Source: Synergistaceae bacterium UBA5560 (GTDB lineage Bacteria; Synergistota; Synergistia; Synergistales; Aminiphilaceae). Taken from it: a DNA stretch of 7,071 nt. Below the pieces are notes generated by a model. It ran no database searches. It was not told where the DNA came from and saw only the letters and a program-made list of their open reading frames with translations. Positions 6,905-7,071 of the stretch are shown here, piece by piece; within the stretch, counting starts at the first letter, position 1, and each line of letters starts with the position of its first letter. Made by a program: the position numbers and the translations under genes. Location of the stretch: NCBI GenBank assembly GCA_002425685.1, contig DIMS01000030.1, forward strand, positions 206-7,276, written 5' to 3'.

Positions 6905-6981
6905 GTATTATTTTGAATACATTTTATTTCCGTCGGTGAAACTTTCTGAAATGGGTAGATTGTTTTCGTGTCTGTTAGAAT
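6905..6981 (+). promoter_or_regulatory. AT-rich intergenic segment with a possible extended -10 promoter
   Basis: The DNA changes abruptly from GC-rich to AT-rich here, as expected for a promoter region of the next transcription unit. TGTTAGAAT at 6973-6981 is an extended -10 element (TG, one base, then TAGAAT, five of six matches to TATAAT). No good -35 hexamer lies 16-18 bases upstream, which is tolerable for an extended -10 promoter. An interrupted inverted repeat GTATT/AATAC (6905-6909 and 6916-6920) sits further upstream and could be an operator or chance. The + strand orientation is supported by the terminator just before it. Confidence 0.4.
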
Positions 6982-7071
6982 GGAGAGAAGAATCGTGTGG
7001 AGTGGACCACCGGTGACCGCGTGCGCGACGGAACGCCGAGAGTTCTTTTGCGGCGCGTTTGCGCCGGTCGG
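6982..7071 (+). other. Start of the next transcript, structured and truncated by the window end
   Basis: Sequence becomes GC-rich again. CGGCGC (7051-7056) pairs with GCGCCG (7061-7066) around GTTT, and CCGA (7036-7039) can close an outer stem with TCGG (7068-7071). An alternative pairing GAAC/GTTC around 7032-7046 competes. Two frames remain open to the edge (from ATG 6980 or GTG 6995, and from GTG 6997), but if the -10 at 6976-6981 is real these starts sit at or before the RNA 5' end. A 5' leader of the next gene is as likely as a coding start; the window ends too soon to tell. Confidence 0.25.

Noticed and set aside
6777..6916. 46-codon frame after the NlpC/P60 gene
   Set aside because: It runs through the intrinsic terminator, has no properly spaced ribosome-binding site, and encodes no recognisable peptide.
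6770..7071. Minus-strand frame open from the right edge through the AT-rich region
   Set aside because: No start codon is seen in it, the composition is unlike protein, and it crosses the terminator and probable promoter. It could only be the tail of a gene from beyond the window, which seems unlikely.

Overview
The window is GC-rich bacterial DNA with every gene on the + strand. It carries most of one peptide-uptake operon, followed by two peptide/murein-processing enzymes and a strong terminator. Gene order: end of a DppB/OppB-type permease (1-32), OppC/DppC-type permease (29-955), OppD/DppD-type ATPase (971-2101), OppF/DppF-type ATPase (2098-3123), family-5 peptide-binding protein (3292-4887), serine hydrolase of the class A beta-lactamase/DD-peptidase fold (5015-5911), and an SH3b-SH3b-NlpC/P60 cysteine peptidase resembling YkfC (5904-6710).

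Layout. Permeases and ATPases form a tight block (4-nt ATGA overlap, 15-nt gap, 4-nt ATGA overlap). A 168-nt untranslated leader precedes the binding protein. A 127-nt spacer with three consecutive stem-loops separates the binding protein from the two enzymes, which overlap by 8 nt. A 130-nt noncoding tail leads to a textbook intrinsic terminator at 6841-6869. Beyond it the DNA turns AT-rich, with a possible extended -10 promoter near 6973-6981 and a structured GC-rich stretch that probably begins the next transcription unit.

How the genes could work together. The binding protein has a signal peptide but no convincing lipobox, so it should be a soluble periplasmic protein in a diderm. It would deliver peptides to the permease pair, driven by the two ATPases. 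Neither downstream enzyme has a visible export signal, so both should act in the cytoplasm on imported peptides. The YkfC-like enzyme is expected to cut gamma-D-Glu-diamino acid bonds. The arrangement recalls the Bacillus dpp-ykf operon, in which dipeptide uptake is joined to murein-peptide breakdown, but a serine hydrolase occupies the place of ykfA/ykfB. My leading hypothesis is a murein (muropeptide) or D-amino-acid peptide salvage operon.

Organism. GC-rich codon use, a diderm-type binding protein and a large peptide-transport locus would fit Synergistota or another amino-acid-fermenting anaerobe. This is a weak inference; no taxonomic marker is present.
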